This document shows positions 1 to 6,499 of a DNA stretch of 8,919 nt, in pieces. The notes below the pieces were generated by a model. That model was not told where the DNA came from, made no database searches, and worked only from the letters and a program-made list of their open reading frames with translations. The position numbers were made by a program, and so were the translations under genes. Each line of letters begins with the position of its first letter. The stretch's first letter is position 1. The stretch is from Campylobacterota bacterium (GTDB lineage Bacteria > Campylobacterota > Campylobacteria > Campylobacterales > SZUA-545): positions 1 through 8,919 of the forward strand of contig JAUPLZ010000142.1 of the NCBI GenBank assembly GCA_030836705.1. The letters run 5' to 3'.

Positions 1-444
1 ATTTATTGAATCTTTAAAAAAAACCTCATCTTTTTTTACTATGTATTTTATGTCATATCTATTTTCTTCATATGCGCTTTGCATAAAACCATCTTCCAAC
101 TGGGTTGTTTTTATATCTTTTATATCAAGCTGTTTTTTGGAGACTATTTTTTGGATTACTCTCTTTGGGTAGTATTCGTTTAGATATTTTGCACTAAACT
201 CATCATCGCTCAAACATAGAGAGTTTATACACACCATCGCATTTGAGCTTAGCTCAAAAATCAAATTCCCTGCACTATAAACTTCTATATCTACACTATT
301 CTTATCAACATAAACAAATGCGGTATCGTGAACTTTTATGTCTTTTGTCACGAAAGTAACAAGTGCGCTTTTTGACTTTATGTCAGGCTTTGCACACCCT
401 CCAAACAAAATAAAAACAAAAATTATGGCTAAACTTTTTATCAT
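1..444 (-). CDS. Putative lipoprotein, unknown function (3' end outside window)
   Basis: Reading the minus strand from ATG at 444 gives 148 codons without a stop, so the C-terminus lies beyond position 1. The protein starts with a short signal peptide: MIKS, a hydrophobic stretch LAIIFVFILF, then GGC with Cys17 as the probable lipidation site, followed by AKPD. This is a type II (lipoprotein) signal, with Phe at the -3 position as a permitted variant. The rest looks beta-rich then charged, with residues 26-75 alternating hydrophobic and polar, and two further cysteines at 72 and 77. An AAAGG-type ribosome binding site sits about 10 nt upstream of the ATG. I do not recognise a family and assign no function; location in the inner or outer membrane is unknown. 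It is transcribed divergently from the small RNA candidate at 559-671. The gene call is well supported by the lipobox, open frame and RBS. Confidence 0.8.
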   Translation of the reverse strand, partial: MIKSLAIIFVFILFGGCAKPDIKSKSALVTFVTKDIKVHDTAFVYVDKNSVDIEVYSAGNLIFELSSNAMVCINSLCLSDDEFSAKYLNEYYPKRVIQKIVSKKQLDIKDIKTTQLEDGFMQSAYEENRYDIKYIVKKDEVFFKDSIN

Positions 445-546
445 TTTTGGATTCTACCTTTTATTTTCGCAACAAATGCTTATGAAAAAAAATTTAATTT
501 AAGGGTTTTTTTATCTTCTATTTACTTTTTGTTTGCCTAATTACTC

Positions 547-552
547 TATACT
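547..552 (+). promoter_or_regulatory. Putative -10 box (TATACT) for small RNA 1
   Basis: TATACT lies behind a T-rich stretch (about 505-535), the usual form of a housekeeping promoter in Campylobacterota, which often lack a clear -35 box. It predicts a start near G559, just before the structured region. Position and form are seen; activity is inferred. Confidence 0.5.
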
Positions 553-558
553 TTTTTT

Positions 559-671
559 GAAAGCGAATAAAAGCGGTAAGATGGCGGTTGACTCGCAAGT
601 CTTTTAACTCCTTTTTAAGCTAGTCAGGTGGTTTTAAACTCCTTTTTGCCACCTGATGATTGCGCTTTTTT
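559..671 (+). ncRNA. Candidate small RNA 1: two hairpins with ACTCCTTTTT loops
   Basis: This non-coding interval folds convincingly by eye. Hairpin 1 pairs TGACT (589-593) with AGTCA (622-626), then AG (598-599) with CT (620-621), and CTT (601-603) with AAG (617-619), leaving loop 604-616, which contains AACTCCTTTTT. Hairpin 2 pairs TCAGGTGG (624-631) with CCACCTGA (649-656), leaving a 17-nt loop with AAACTCCTTTTTG. The two share 624-626, so their bases compete. AAAAGCG (569-575) can pair with CGCTTTT (663-669) to close the whole structure, and a run of six T ends it, as in an intrinsic terminator. The exposed CTCCTT mimics the 16S rRNA anti-Shine-Dalgarno end, suggesting an RNA that pairs with ribosome binding sites. 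Expected size is about 113 nt, and a related element lies at 8374-8488. Expression and boundaries are inferred. Confidence 0.62.
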
Positions 672-701
672 CATTTTAATCTTCCATTTTGCTTATCTTC
701 A

Positions 702-707
702 TATAAT
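702..707 (+). promoter_or_regulatory. -10 box TATAAT for the diguanylate cyclase gene
   Basis: This is a perfect TATAAT. Transcription should begin near 713-714, only about 3-4 nt before the ATG at 717, so the mRNA would be leaderless or nearly so. No Shine-Dalgarno sequence is visible between the box and the ATG, which agrees with this. Confidence 0.6.
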
Positions 708-716
708 TTCACGGTC

Positions 717-1907
717 ATGAAAAATATAAAATATACCATTTTGTACACTCTTCCATATTTTTTAATAGCTTTAAGCGCCGCGTTACTGGCAATAAAAAAA
801 GATTCTTTGCCGGAATTGGTTGCTAAAAATATTGCAATTATTTCATATAGTATTTTTTTTGTATCGGCTCTAGTTTCTATAAAATTTAGAAGAAGCAGAG
901 TTTTTTTCGTTTTACTTCTTTTGGCACTCTCTTTTATGCTCTTTTTTGAAGCAGCATCTATAGAAAAAAGAATAGAATTTTTTGAAAGCTACTTAAAAGT
1001 TTTTTTATCTGTCGCACTGCCCATAAATATACTTTTGTTTGCTCTCTTTAAAGAAAGAGGCTTTTTTACGGTCATCGGGGTAAGCAGAATATTATTTATA
1101 GCTTCGCAGTTTTTAGCAATTTTCATCCTTGCATACTATAAAAACACACAATTTTTTGACCTATTTTATATTGATTTTATACCGCCTTTTGTAACAAAAT
1201 ATATCGCCTTATCTGACACAGCTATTACCGTTACACTATTATCTTTTTTTATAATTTTAATAAAAACAATAAAACAAAAAAGCCATATTGATATTGGATT
1301 TTTAATCTCTGTTTTGCTTTCATTTTTGGCTGTAAATTTCTCTGACAAAATAGAAATAATGGCACTATTTTTTATATCTTCGGCTCTGATTCTCTTTTTT
1401 TCTATAATTTCAGAATCTCACCATATCGCATTTTATGATGAACTTACCAACATTCCTGCACGCAGGGCTTTAATGGAAGAGTTAGCGAAACTCGGACGAA
1501 AATACACAATAGCAATGGTAGATATTGATCATTTTAAAAAATTTAACGACACGCACGGTCACGATATAGGCGATGCCGTCTTAAAACTTGTAGCATCCAA
1601 CCTCTCACACACAACCGGCGGCGCAAAAGCGTTTCGATACGGCGGTGAAGAATTTACCATTGTTTTTCCGAAAAAATCAACAGAAGAGGCAAAAATACAT
1701 CTTGAAGAGATAAGAGAAAAAATCTCAAAAACACCATACACTCTAAAAAACCAAAAAACCAAAAAGCCAAAAACACTCTTTGTTACGGTAAGTATCGGGA
1801 TGGCGCAAAAAACCTCAAAAGAAAAAACCCCACAAGAGGTAATGAAGCAAGCGGATAACGCTCTTTATAAAGCAAAAAAAGCAGGCAGGAACAAGGTTTG
1901 TGAGTAA
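717..1907 (+). CDS. Membrane-bound diguanylate cyclase (GGDEF domain)
   Basis: This predicted 396-residue protein makes the second messenger cyclic di-GMP from two GTP. The first ~235 residues are very hydrophobic and hold about seven or eight membrane segments (roughly 5-26, 35-55, 61-78, 94-112, 116-141, 165-182, 192-207, 211-231). A GGDEF domain follows: YDELTNIPARR at 240-250, DIDHFKKFND at 269-278 with a metal-binding Asp, the active-site GGEEF at 309-313, and a typical KKAGRNKV end. The catalytic signature is intact, so activity is likely. The inhibitory RxxD site that normally lies five residues before GGEEF reads TGGA, so feedback inhibition by that route is unlikely. No recognised sensory domain is seen; the membrane part may sense a ligand. 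The frame is open from TTG 660, but that lies inside the small RNA terminator and upstream of the promoter, so ATG 717 is the better start. No SD precedes it. Confidence 0.88.
   Translation: MKNIKYTILYTLPYFLIALSAALLAIKKDSLPELVAKNIAIISYSIFFVSALVSIKFRRSRVFFVLLLLALSFMLFFEAASIEKRIEFFESYLKVFLSVALPINILLFALFKERGFFTVIGVSRILFIASQFLAIFILAYYKNTQFFDLFYIDFIPPFVTKYIALSDTAITVTLLSFFIILIKTIKQKSHIDIGFLISVLLSFLAVNFSDKIEIMALFFISSALILFFSIISESHHIAFYDELTNIPARRALMEELAKLGRKYTIAMVDIDHFKKFNDTHGHDIGDAVLKLVASNLSHTTGGAKAFRYGGEEFTIVFPKKSTEEAKIHLEEIREKISKTPYTLKNQKTKKPKTLFVTVSIGMAQKTSKEKTPQEVMKQADNALYKAKKAGRNKVCE
1751..1774 (+). repeat. Three imperfect 8-nt tandem repeats inside the cyclase gene
   Basis: CCAAAAAA, CCAAAAAG and CCAAAAAC follow each other directly. 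They encode part of a lysine-rich loop (NQKTKKPK) between the GGEEF motif and the last strands of the domain. The unit is not a multiple of three, so gain or loss of one copy would shift the frame. With three imperfect copies the slippage rate may be low. Confidence 0.55.
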
Positions 1908-1925
1908 TTGTAACCATTTTGTTAC
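1908..1925 (+). promoter_or_regulatory. Pho box upstream of pstCAB
   Basis: Two 7-bp direct repeats, TTGTAAC (1908-1914) and TTGTTAC (1919-1925), are separated by CATT. The 11-bp period is that of a PhoB-type dimer binding head to tail on one DNA face, and the 7-4-7 layout matches the E. coli Pho box. The first repeat starts at the base after the cyclase stop codon. The box covers where a -35 element would be and ends 10 bp before a -10 (1936). Binding by the PhoB encoded here is inferred. Confidence 0.75.
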
Positions 1926-1935
1926 CGTAAAAATA

Positions 1936-1941
1936 TAAAAT
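1936..1941 (+). promoter_or_regulatory. -10 box TAAAAT of the pstCAB promoter
   Basis: TAAAAT starts 10 bp after the Pho box, the same spacing as at phoU and pstS. An overlapping TATAAA (1934-1939) is an alternative reading. Predicted start is near 1948, giving a leader of about 20 nt that contains CGGAG before the ATG. Confidence 0.6.
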
Positions 1942-1966
1942 CTACAAATTTTTTTTCGGAGAATTG

Positions 1967-2818
1967 ATGAATAAAATCATCGATAGTTTTTTTGCTAACA
2001 TCACAAAGTCTTCCGCGCTATTAAGCTTGATAATTCTTGCGGCGATAATGTCCATACTTTTCTTTGAAGCACTTCCTGCTATGGAGGAGTTTGGTTTTTC
2101 TTTTATCTCAAATGACAAATGGGCTCCAAACAAAGAGATTTTTGGCGGTTTTCCATCAATTGCCGGTTCATTTATCTCTACTTTTATTGCTATGCTTTTA
2201 GCTGTTCCGATTGCTATCGGTATTGCGATTTTTTTAAGTGAAATCGCCACAAAAAAAACAAAAAGTGCAATAGGTGTTTCTATAGAGCTTCTGGCTGCCA
2301 TTCCATCTGTTATTTATGGCATGTGGGGACTTTTTTATTTCGCGCCTATCATTAGAGATGTTTTTGGCGGAAACGGCATAGGAATGCTAACCGCAGGAAT
2401 CGTTCTAGCAGTTATGATTCTTCCTTTTATTGCTGCCATTTCACGAGATGCCATGAATACGACTCCTGATATTCTAAAAGAATCGGCATATGCACTAGGA
2501 GCAACAAAATGGGATGTTATAAAAGATATTATTATCCCATTTGCAAAAACAGGCGTAATCGGCTCTATAATTTTAGCCATAGGCAGAGCAATGGGTGAAA
2601 CCATGGCAGTTACTTTTGTAATGGGTAATGTTCATAAAATTTCGACAGATTTGACACTAGCCTCCACAAATATCCCGACAACTCTTGCCAATGAATTTGC
2701 AGAAGCCGAAGGCGGCTTGCATTATTCAAGTCTTTTTTATCTAGCATTTGTTTTGTTTACTATGAGTTTTGCAACTATTTTTGCTTCAAAAATGCTTCTT
2801 CTAAGGAATTCCAAATGA
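1967..2818 (+). CDS. pstC: Phosphate ABC transporter permease PstC
   Basis: A 283-residue inner-membrane protein that forms, with PstA, the channel for high-affinity phosphate uptake. Six membrane segments are visible (about 16-36, 67-90, 103-129, 137-159, 195-214, 255-277). The cytoplasmic coupling loop that docks on PstB is the EAA-like stretch ESAYALGATKWDVI near 172-185. AAIPSVIYGMWGLF (about 110-123) is typical of PstC. It is shorter than E. coli PstC (319 residues), mainly in the periplasmic loop after the first segment, and no essential part appears to be missing. An in-frame TTG lies directly before the ATG, but CGGAG (1957-1961) is 5 nt from ATG 1967 and too close to the TTG, so ATG 1967 is the start. 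The gene follows a Pho box and its stop overlaps the pstA start (ATGA), so translation is coupled. Confidence 0.95.
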   Translation: MNKIIDSFFANITKSSALLSLIILAAIMSILFFEALPAMEEFGFSFISNDKWAPNKEIFGGFPSIAGSFISTFIAMLLAVPIAIGIAIFLSEIATKKTKSAIGVSIELLAAIPSVIYGMWGLFYFAPIIRDVFGGNGIGMLTAGIVLAVMILPFIAAISRDAMNTTPDILKESAYALGATKWDVIKDIIIPFAKTGVIGSIILAIGRAMGETMAVTFVMGNVHKISTDLTLASTNIPTTLANEFAEAEGGLHYSSLFYLAFVLFTMSFATIFASKMLLLRNSK

Positions 2819-3657
2819 GAGCCAAACAAAAAAGAATTCTTACAAACTACATAGCGCTTGGATTCTCTACACTTTCCGCCATTATCGGCATGGGTTTTTT
2901 ATTTTGGATACTTTGGACGCTGATTTCAAACGGCATTAATGCCCTAAATTTGGATATTTTTAAATTTGACGGTGCGCCTCCTGGATTTGAGGAAAGCGGA
3001 CTAAGACATGCACTAATCGGGCAACTAATCTTAGCCGGCGGAGCAACAATAATAGGAGTTCCAATAGGGGTTTTAGCAGGAACATACCTTAGCGAGTATG
3101 GCAAAAATTCAAAATATGCAAACTTCATAAGAAATATAAGCGATACAATGATGAGTACGCCGTCTATCGTAATCGGAACTTTTGTTTATGCTATCGTAGT
3201 TGCGCCGATGGGACATTTTAGCGGGATTGCCGGAATTATTGCGCTTGCTATCATGATGATTCCTATTGTTTTAAGAGCAACGGACGATATGCTCTCTTTG
3301 GTTCCTCAAACGCTAAGAGAAGCGGCGGCGGCACTTGGTGCTCCTAAATACAAAATCATTATTCAAGTAGTCTATCGCTCTGCAAAAGTGGGTATTTTTA
3401 CAGGCATCTTGTTATCCATAGCAAGAATTGCGGGCGAAACAGCACCGCTTTTGTTTACATCGTTTAACAATAATTTTTACAGCACAACCGTAAGCGAGCC
3501 GATAGCTTCACTGACGGTTACAATGTTTAACTACGCAACAAGCCCGTATGAAGACTGGCAGCAGCTTGGCTGGGCGGCTGCGTTTATATTGACTGTTTTT
3601 GTGTTAGGAATTAATATACTCGGGAAAATATTTTTAAAACAAAAAGGAATTAGATAA
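2815..3657 (+). CDS. pstA: Phosphate ABC transporter permease PstA
   Basis: A 280-residue second permease subunit of the Pst importer, paired with PstC in the inner membrane. It shows six hydrophobic segments (about 15-38, 68-92, 113-132, 137-155, 190-210, 252-275). The coupling loop LREAAAALGAPKYKIIIQVV (167-186) is the EAA motif contacting PstB. TMMSTPSIVIGTFVY (111-125) and ARIAGETAPLLFT (203-215) are hallmarks of PstA and separate it from PstC. The ATG overlaps the pstC stop by 4 nt. AAGGA at 2803-2807 serves as ribosome binding site from inside pstC. Length is close to the family norm, with no sign of damage. Confidence 0.95.
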   Translation: MRAKQKRILTNYIALGFSTLSAIIGMGFLFWILWTLISNGINALNLDIFKFDGAPPGFEESGLRHALIGQLILAGGATIIGVPIGVLAGTYLSEYGKNSKYANFIRNISDTMMSTPSIVIGTFVYAIVVAPMGHFSGIAGIIALAIMMIPIVLRATDDMLSLVPQTLREAAAALGAPKYKIIIQVVYRSAKVGIFTGILLSIARIAGETAPLLFTSFNNNFYSTTVSEPIASLTVTMFNYATSPYEDWQQLGWAAAFILTVFVLGINILGKIFLKQKGIR

Positions 3658-4442
3658 TGGCATTTATCACAGAAATTAGCGAAAAAAAAGCGCTTGAAGT
3701 AAAAGATTTTAGCTTTTATTACGCAGGAGTCGTTAATCCTAGCCTTAAAAATGTCAATATGCCTATTGCAAAAAAAAGAGTTACCGCAATGATTGGACCA
3801 AGCGGGTGCGGCAAAACTACACTACTTAGGTCTTTTAACAGAATGCACGATTTGTATCCGGGAAACAGATACAAAGGCGATATTCTTCTTCACGGTCAAA
3901 ATATACTCGATAAAAAAACAGACCTTATAGATTTAAGAATAAAAATCGGAATGATTTTTCAAAAACCGACACCGTTTCCGATGAGTATATTTGACAACAT
4001 CGCTTACGGTCTAAAACTAAAAGGTATAAAAAACAAAACTGAACTAAAAGATAGAGTAGAAAAAGCTCTTATTGATGCAGCTCTTTTTGATGAAGTAAAA
4101 GACAGACTAAAAGCAGACGGCTCAGCACTAAGCGGCGGGCAACAGCAAAGATTATGTATAGCAAGAGCTATAGCAGTTGAGCCTGAGGTTTTGCTTTTTG
4201 ACGAACCGACATCGGCACTTGATCCAATTTCTACGCTGGCTATCGAAAAACTGATAATTGAACTAAAAGAGAAAGTAAGCATTATAATAGTCACGCACAA
4301 TATGCAACAAGCGGCGAGAGTTAGCGACTACACGGCTTTTATGTACCTTGGCGAACTTATTGAATTTTCAAAAACCGACGATATTTTCCTAAATCCAAAA
4401 GAGAGACTAACGGAAGAATACATCACCGGAAAATTTGGTTGA
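3657..4442 (+). CDS. pstB: Phosphate ABC transporter ATP-binding protein PstB
   Basis: The 261-residue ATPase that powers the Pst phosphate importer on the cytoplasmic side. All motifs are intact: Walker A GPSGCGKTT (47-55), Q-loop Gln102 in FQKPTPFPMS (a PstB hallmark), signature LSGGQQQRLCIARAIA (158-173), Walker B VLLFDEPTSALD (178-189) and the switch His214 in IVTHNM. Length matches the family. ATG shares one base with the pstA stop (TAATG), and AAAAAGGA (3641-3648) is the ribosome binding site. That site is perfectly complementary over 9 nt to the loop of hairpin 2 in small RNA 1. It is the last gene of the operon. Only 3 nt separate its stop from the end of convergent phoR, with no visible terminator, so the two transcripts probably overlap at their 3' ends. 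Confidence 0.97.
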   Translation: MAFITEISEKKALEVKDFSFYYAGVVNPSLKNVNMPIAKKRVTAMIGPSGCGKTTLLRSFNRMHDLYPGNRYKGDILLHGQNILDKKTDLIDLRIKIGMIFQKPTPFPMSIFDNIAYGLKLKGIKNKTELKDRVEKALIDAALFDEVKDRLKADGSALSGGQQQRLCIARAIAVEPEVLLFDEPTSALDPISTLAIEKLIIELKEKVSIIIVTHNMQQAARVSDYTAFMYLGELIEFSKTDDIFLNPKERLTEEYITGKFG

Positions 4443-4445
4443 TAT

Positions 4446-5822
4446 TTATATAAAAAAAGAGAAGGTAGACCCAGCACCCTCGCTTGAGCTAACCAAAAGC
4501 TTTGAATTGTGTAGTTTTAAAATATAAGAAACTATAGTTAGCCCAAGTCCTAGAGAATTATCCCATTCATTATTTTTTATTCTATAAAACTTCTTTGAAA
4601 TATTCTCGATTTCATCTTTTGATATCCCCAGACCTTTATCTTCGACACTCACTTTTTCGCTATCTATAATTATTTTTATATTTTCAGATGAATATTTAAG
4701 TGCATTATCGCAAAGATTTACAAGCACAAGCTCAATAAGAGTTCTATCTGCCATTATGTTTCTAGCGCTTCCCTCTATCTCTACTTTTCTATTTTTATAC
4801 TTATCTTCTAACATATTTTTTACATCGCTTGCCAGATCTTTTATATCAAAATATTTCGCATTAACAACCATATTTTGGCTCTCCATTTTCGCAACAAGCG
4901 AAAGCCTATCAAGCATTGCGGATATTTTTTGGGCATTTTTGTCTATTTTTTGCAAAAATTTTACCCTTGTTTCCTTTGGCATATCAACATCTTTATTAAG
5001 CGTTTGACAATATCCCAAAATAACGGCAATTGGATTTTTGAACTCATGGCTAAGAGCTACCATAATATCTTGCTGTTGCATGGTTTTTAGCCTAAGCTTG
5101 GCTTCAAACTTTCTTTTTTGCTTTTCTTTTTTTGCTATTTTTTTTGCTATAACTCTTATGACGCTGCTAATTTGCATAAATTCGCTAATAATAAATTTAA
5201 ATGGTTTTATTTTGAATTCTTTTTGTTCGATGGACTCAAGCATCTCTTTTATCTGCTCTATCTCTTTTTTTATTTTCTTGCTAAAAACATAGGAGATAAA
5301 AAGCGCCAAAAGAACTGCTAGTGCAAAAATTCCGGCAACTTGAAGCCATAAATGTATAAATCTTTTATTTATATCCTCTATGCTTCTTGCAGTTCTTATA
5401 AAAATCTGCTTATCGTTAATAGTTGTTTTTTTTGCAACATAAAGAAGATTGCTATTGATGGTGTTTGAATACCTTATGGAGCTGCCGTACTCTTTTGCGT
5501 TAGCCTGGATGATTTCGGGTCTATCGAGGTGATTTTGCATCTCATCTTTATCAAAATCGCTCTCCGCAACAACAATCCCGCTCATATCGACTATAGTTAT
5601 TCTTATCTTGGCATTTTTGCTTATCTCTTTGATGGATTCATGAATGGAATCATTTTTTTTAAAAAATGCCTCGACTATGGTAATGTCTTCTAACAAAGAA
5701 TCTTCAAAGCTTTTTAGTTCTATTTTTTTTAGCGTAAAGAAGCTTACCACTCCCGATACGACAAGTATAACTATAGAAATAAGAAAGAAATTAATAAAAA
5801 AATGTTGATGGAGTTTTAGCAA
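4446..5822 (-). CDS. phoR: Phosphate-sensing histidine kinase, PhoR type
   Basis: A 458-residue membrane sensor kinase that should phosphorylate the PhoB encoded just before it. Order of parts: membrane segment 8-30; extracytoplasmic domain about 35-155, whose ITIVDMSGIVVAES and MQNHLDRPEI stretches resemble the single Cache-like sensor of Bacillus-type PhoR; second membrane segment about 157-180; HAMP-like helix region about 181-235; dimerisation domain with SHEFKNP and phospho-acceptor His259; ATPase domain with N box (Asn369, Asn373), G1 box DKGLGI (395-400), F box FYRI and G2 box GLGLTIV (425-431). There is no room for a PAS domain between HAMP and His259, unlike E. coli PhoR. The start is TTG, 7 nt inside phoB; GAGGG lies 9 nt upstream and no other start is near enough to keep the first membrane segment. 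The start is therefore likely but not certain. Confidence 0.9.
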   Translation of the reverse strand: MLKLHQHFFINFFLISIVILVVSGVVSFFTLKKIELKSFEDSLLEDITIVEAFFKKNDSIHESIKEISKNAKIRITIVDMSGIVVAESDFDKDEMQNHLDRPEIIQANAKEYGSSIRYSNTINSNLLYVAKKTTINDKQIFIRTARSIEDINKRFIHLWLQVAGIFALAVLLALFISYVFSKKIKKEIEQIKEMLESIEQKEFKIKPFKFIISEFMQISSVIRVIAKKIAKKEKQKRKFEAKLRLKTMQQQDIMVALSHEFKNPIAVILGYCQTLNKDVDMPKETRVKFLQKIDKNAQKISAMLDRLSLVAKMESQNMVVNAKYFDIKDLASDVKNMLEDKYKNRKVEIEGSARNIMADRTLIELVLVNLCDNALKYSSENIKIIIDSEKVSVEDKGLGISKDEIENISKKFYRIKNNEWDNSLGLGLTIVSYILKLHNSKLLVSSSEGAGSTFSFFI

Positions 5823-6496
5823 ACCTTGTAACCCTCGCCCCTGACGGACTTTATATAATCTTTTGTATTATACGGGTCTATTTTTTCTTTTAATCTTTTT
5901 ATTGCAACATTTACCGTTTTTTCCTGAAAAGAGGATTCGTCTTTCCAAACGGTTTCAAGAAGATAATCTCTTGAGAGCACCACATTTTTATTTTTTATAA
6001 ACTCTAGCAAAAGTCTATACTCCAATCTAGTTAACGAAACAATCTCATTTTCTACCCTAATCTCTTTTGAGAGCTGGTTGATTCTTATATCTCTAAATTC
6101 AACTATATCTTGCGAAGCAGGATTGGTTCTTTTTAGGATAGCTCCTATTCGCATTATTAGCTCATCGACATTAAAAGGCTTTGTCACATAATCATCAGCG
6201 CCTCTTTCAAAGCCTTCCAATCTATCTTTGTCATCTGTTTTTGCGGTAAGAAATATGACTGGGGTCTGCATCCCTTTATCTCTTAATTTTTTTACAAACA
6301 AACTCCCCTCGACTCCAGGAAGATTTCTATCGACTATAAGCAGGTCAACACTCTCTTCTTCAAGAATTTTTTCTACATTAGCGGTATTTAAAAAACCCTC
6401 TGTTTCATATCCTGCTTTTTGAAGATTGTATTCGACAAGATCCAAAATATCCTCTTCATCATCGATAATAACAATAAAACCTTTCTTCAAAACCAT
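5816..6496 (-). CDS. phoB: Phosphate regulon response regulator, PhoB type
   Basis: A 226-residue OmpR/PhoB-family DNA-binding regulator. The receiver domain (about 7-122) has acidic pocket residues Asp12 and Asp13, phospho-acceptor Asp56 in IVDRNLPG, switch Thr84 and Lys106 in TKPF. The winged-helix domain (about 130-225) ends in VNVAIKRLKEKID and YIKSVRGEGYKV, the usual recognition helix and wing. Expected targets are the three Pho boxes in this window, one of which drives its own operon. The stop overlaps the phoR start, and only 3 nt separate it from the phoU stop. The ribosome binding site AGGAG touches the ATG at 6496 with no spacing. A TTG two codons later (6490) has ideal 6-nt spacing and would give 224 residues, so it may be the true start; the ATG was kept as the conventional choice. 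Confidence 0.93.
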   Translation of the reverse strand: MVLKKGFIVIIDDEEDILDLVEYNLQKAGYETEGFLNTANVEKILEEESVDLLIVDRNLPGVEGSLFVKKLRDKGMQTPVIFLTAKTDDKDRLEGFERGADDYVTKPFNVDELIMRIGAILKRTNPASQDIVEFRDIRINQLSKEIRVENEIVSLTRLEYRLLLEFIKNKNVVLSRDYLLETVWKDESSFQEKTVNVAIKRLKEKIDPYNTKDYIKSVRGEGYKVC

Positions 6497-6499
6497 CTC

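Noticed and set aside
445..546. Promoter for the minus-strand lipoprotein gene
   Set aside because: Several AT-rich hexamers could serve as -10 on the minus strand, but none stands out enough to call.
569..671. Mobile element or MITE as explanation of the hairpins
   Set aside because: No terminal inverted repeats with target duplications are seen, and the related copy at 8374-8488 keeps only loop sequence and pairing, not the flanking DNA, which fits an RNA constraint better.
660..716. Extended N-terminus of the diguanylate cyclase from TTG 660
   Set aside because: The TTG lies within the small RNA terminator region and upstream of the TATAAT at 702-707, with no ribosome binding site; the added residues do not look like part of the family.
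1942..2301. 119-codon open frame on the minus strand inside pstC
   Set aside because: It is antisense to a clear pstC sequence, has no recognisable motif and reflects the AT-rich composition. Similar overlapping frames in phoR, pstA, pstB and pstS were rejected for the same reason.
4443..4470. Terminator between pstB and phoR
   Set aside because: Only an A-rich stretch is present; no stem of useful length was found on either strand.
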